In this document: positions 63,925 through 64,000 of the stretch, in pieces | How the letters are laid out: each line of letters opens with the position of its first letter | Numbering within the stretch: the first letter of the stretch is position 1 | Source of the DNA: Rhabditoides inermis | Taxonomy: Eukaryota > Nematoda > Chromadorea > Rhabditida > Rhabditidae | NCBI GenBank assembly: GCA_963966185.1 | Contig: CAWZYM010000291.1 | Coordinates: 248,001 to 312,000 of the forward strand | Length of the DNA stretch: 64,000 bases | Direction of reading: 5' to 3' | Position numbers and translations under genes: made by a program | The notes under the pieces: generated by a model | The model's database searches: none | The model's input: the letters and a program-made list of their open reading frames with translations, nothing else | What the model was told of the DNA's origin: nothing

Positions 63925-64000
63925 TCCCGTGTTTGTTGATTCAATAAGCAAACAGTAGCGTTGACCATCAACATGGAATGTATATGAATAATGACGATGG

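Overview
The window is nuclear DNA of a eukaryote, almost certainly a small-intron animal. Genes are split into many short exons with GT..AG introns, mostly gtgagt-like donors and T-rich ttttcag acceptors. AATAAA signals follow several stop codons. The proteins are metazoan-type trafficking and chromatin factors (EHD ATPase, CHMP4/Snf7, ING, kinesin-13). In seven genes a T-rich or otherwise good AG acceptor lies 0-15 nt before the ATG, which suggests 5'-UTR introns or spliced-leader trans-splicing (nematode-like, not proven). I cannot name the species. All splice models below were built by eye, and every junction I list keeps the reading frame.

Left part (0.3-13 kb, + strand). The main gene, 336-5757, joins a UBE2J-type ubiquitin-conjugating (E2) domain, a canonical C3HC4 RING and about 17 Nab2/ZC3H14-like CCCH zinc fingers in one open 26-exon frame. 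This is the most unusual architecture in the window. A two-exon gene for a 4-cysteine secreted peptide follows (6880-7373). Then come a weak unassigned ORF, a 650-bp imperfect palindrome (about 8985-9645), a perfect 20-bp inverted repeat, a 1.7-kb polypurine satellite (about 10260-11930) and the 3' end of a LIM-domain gene (12666-13180).

Repeat-rich centre (13.9-34.4 kb). It holds a LINE on the - strand broken by a TIR element, tRNA-like SINE heads, and a family of short TIR elements that carry an internal tRNA-like A/B box. A 2.9-kb element with perfect 18-bp TIRs (17276-20172) carries frameshifted exon-like fragments. A 264-aa secreted orphan gene (- strand, 22210-24150) has TIR elements in one intron. 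A coiled-coil gene (about 25289-26475, +) follows. After it come a 1.1-kb partial copy of the EHD gene, a second LINE fragment, duplicated blocks, and another MITE (32868-33433).

Gene-dense right part (35.6-64 kb). CHMP4 (+, 36542-38284) and EHD (-, 38625-43457) converge, with polyA signals about 10 bp apart. Upstream of EHD on the same strand, at about 300-350 bp spacing, lie a 52-aa single-pass membrane microprotein and a 418-aa coiled-coil protein. A sequence-poor, microsatellite-rich stretch (46.4-50.8 kb) precedes a small secreted peptide precursor (50856-51883). The window ends with an ING/PHD chromatin gene with AT-hooks (54039-60173) and the 5' exons of a kinesin-13 gene (60797 to the right edge).

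EHD and CHMP4 both remodel membranes, and the E2-RING-CCCH protein would couple ubiquitin transfer to RNA binding. No wider shared pathway is visible.
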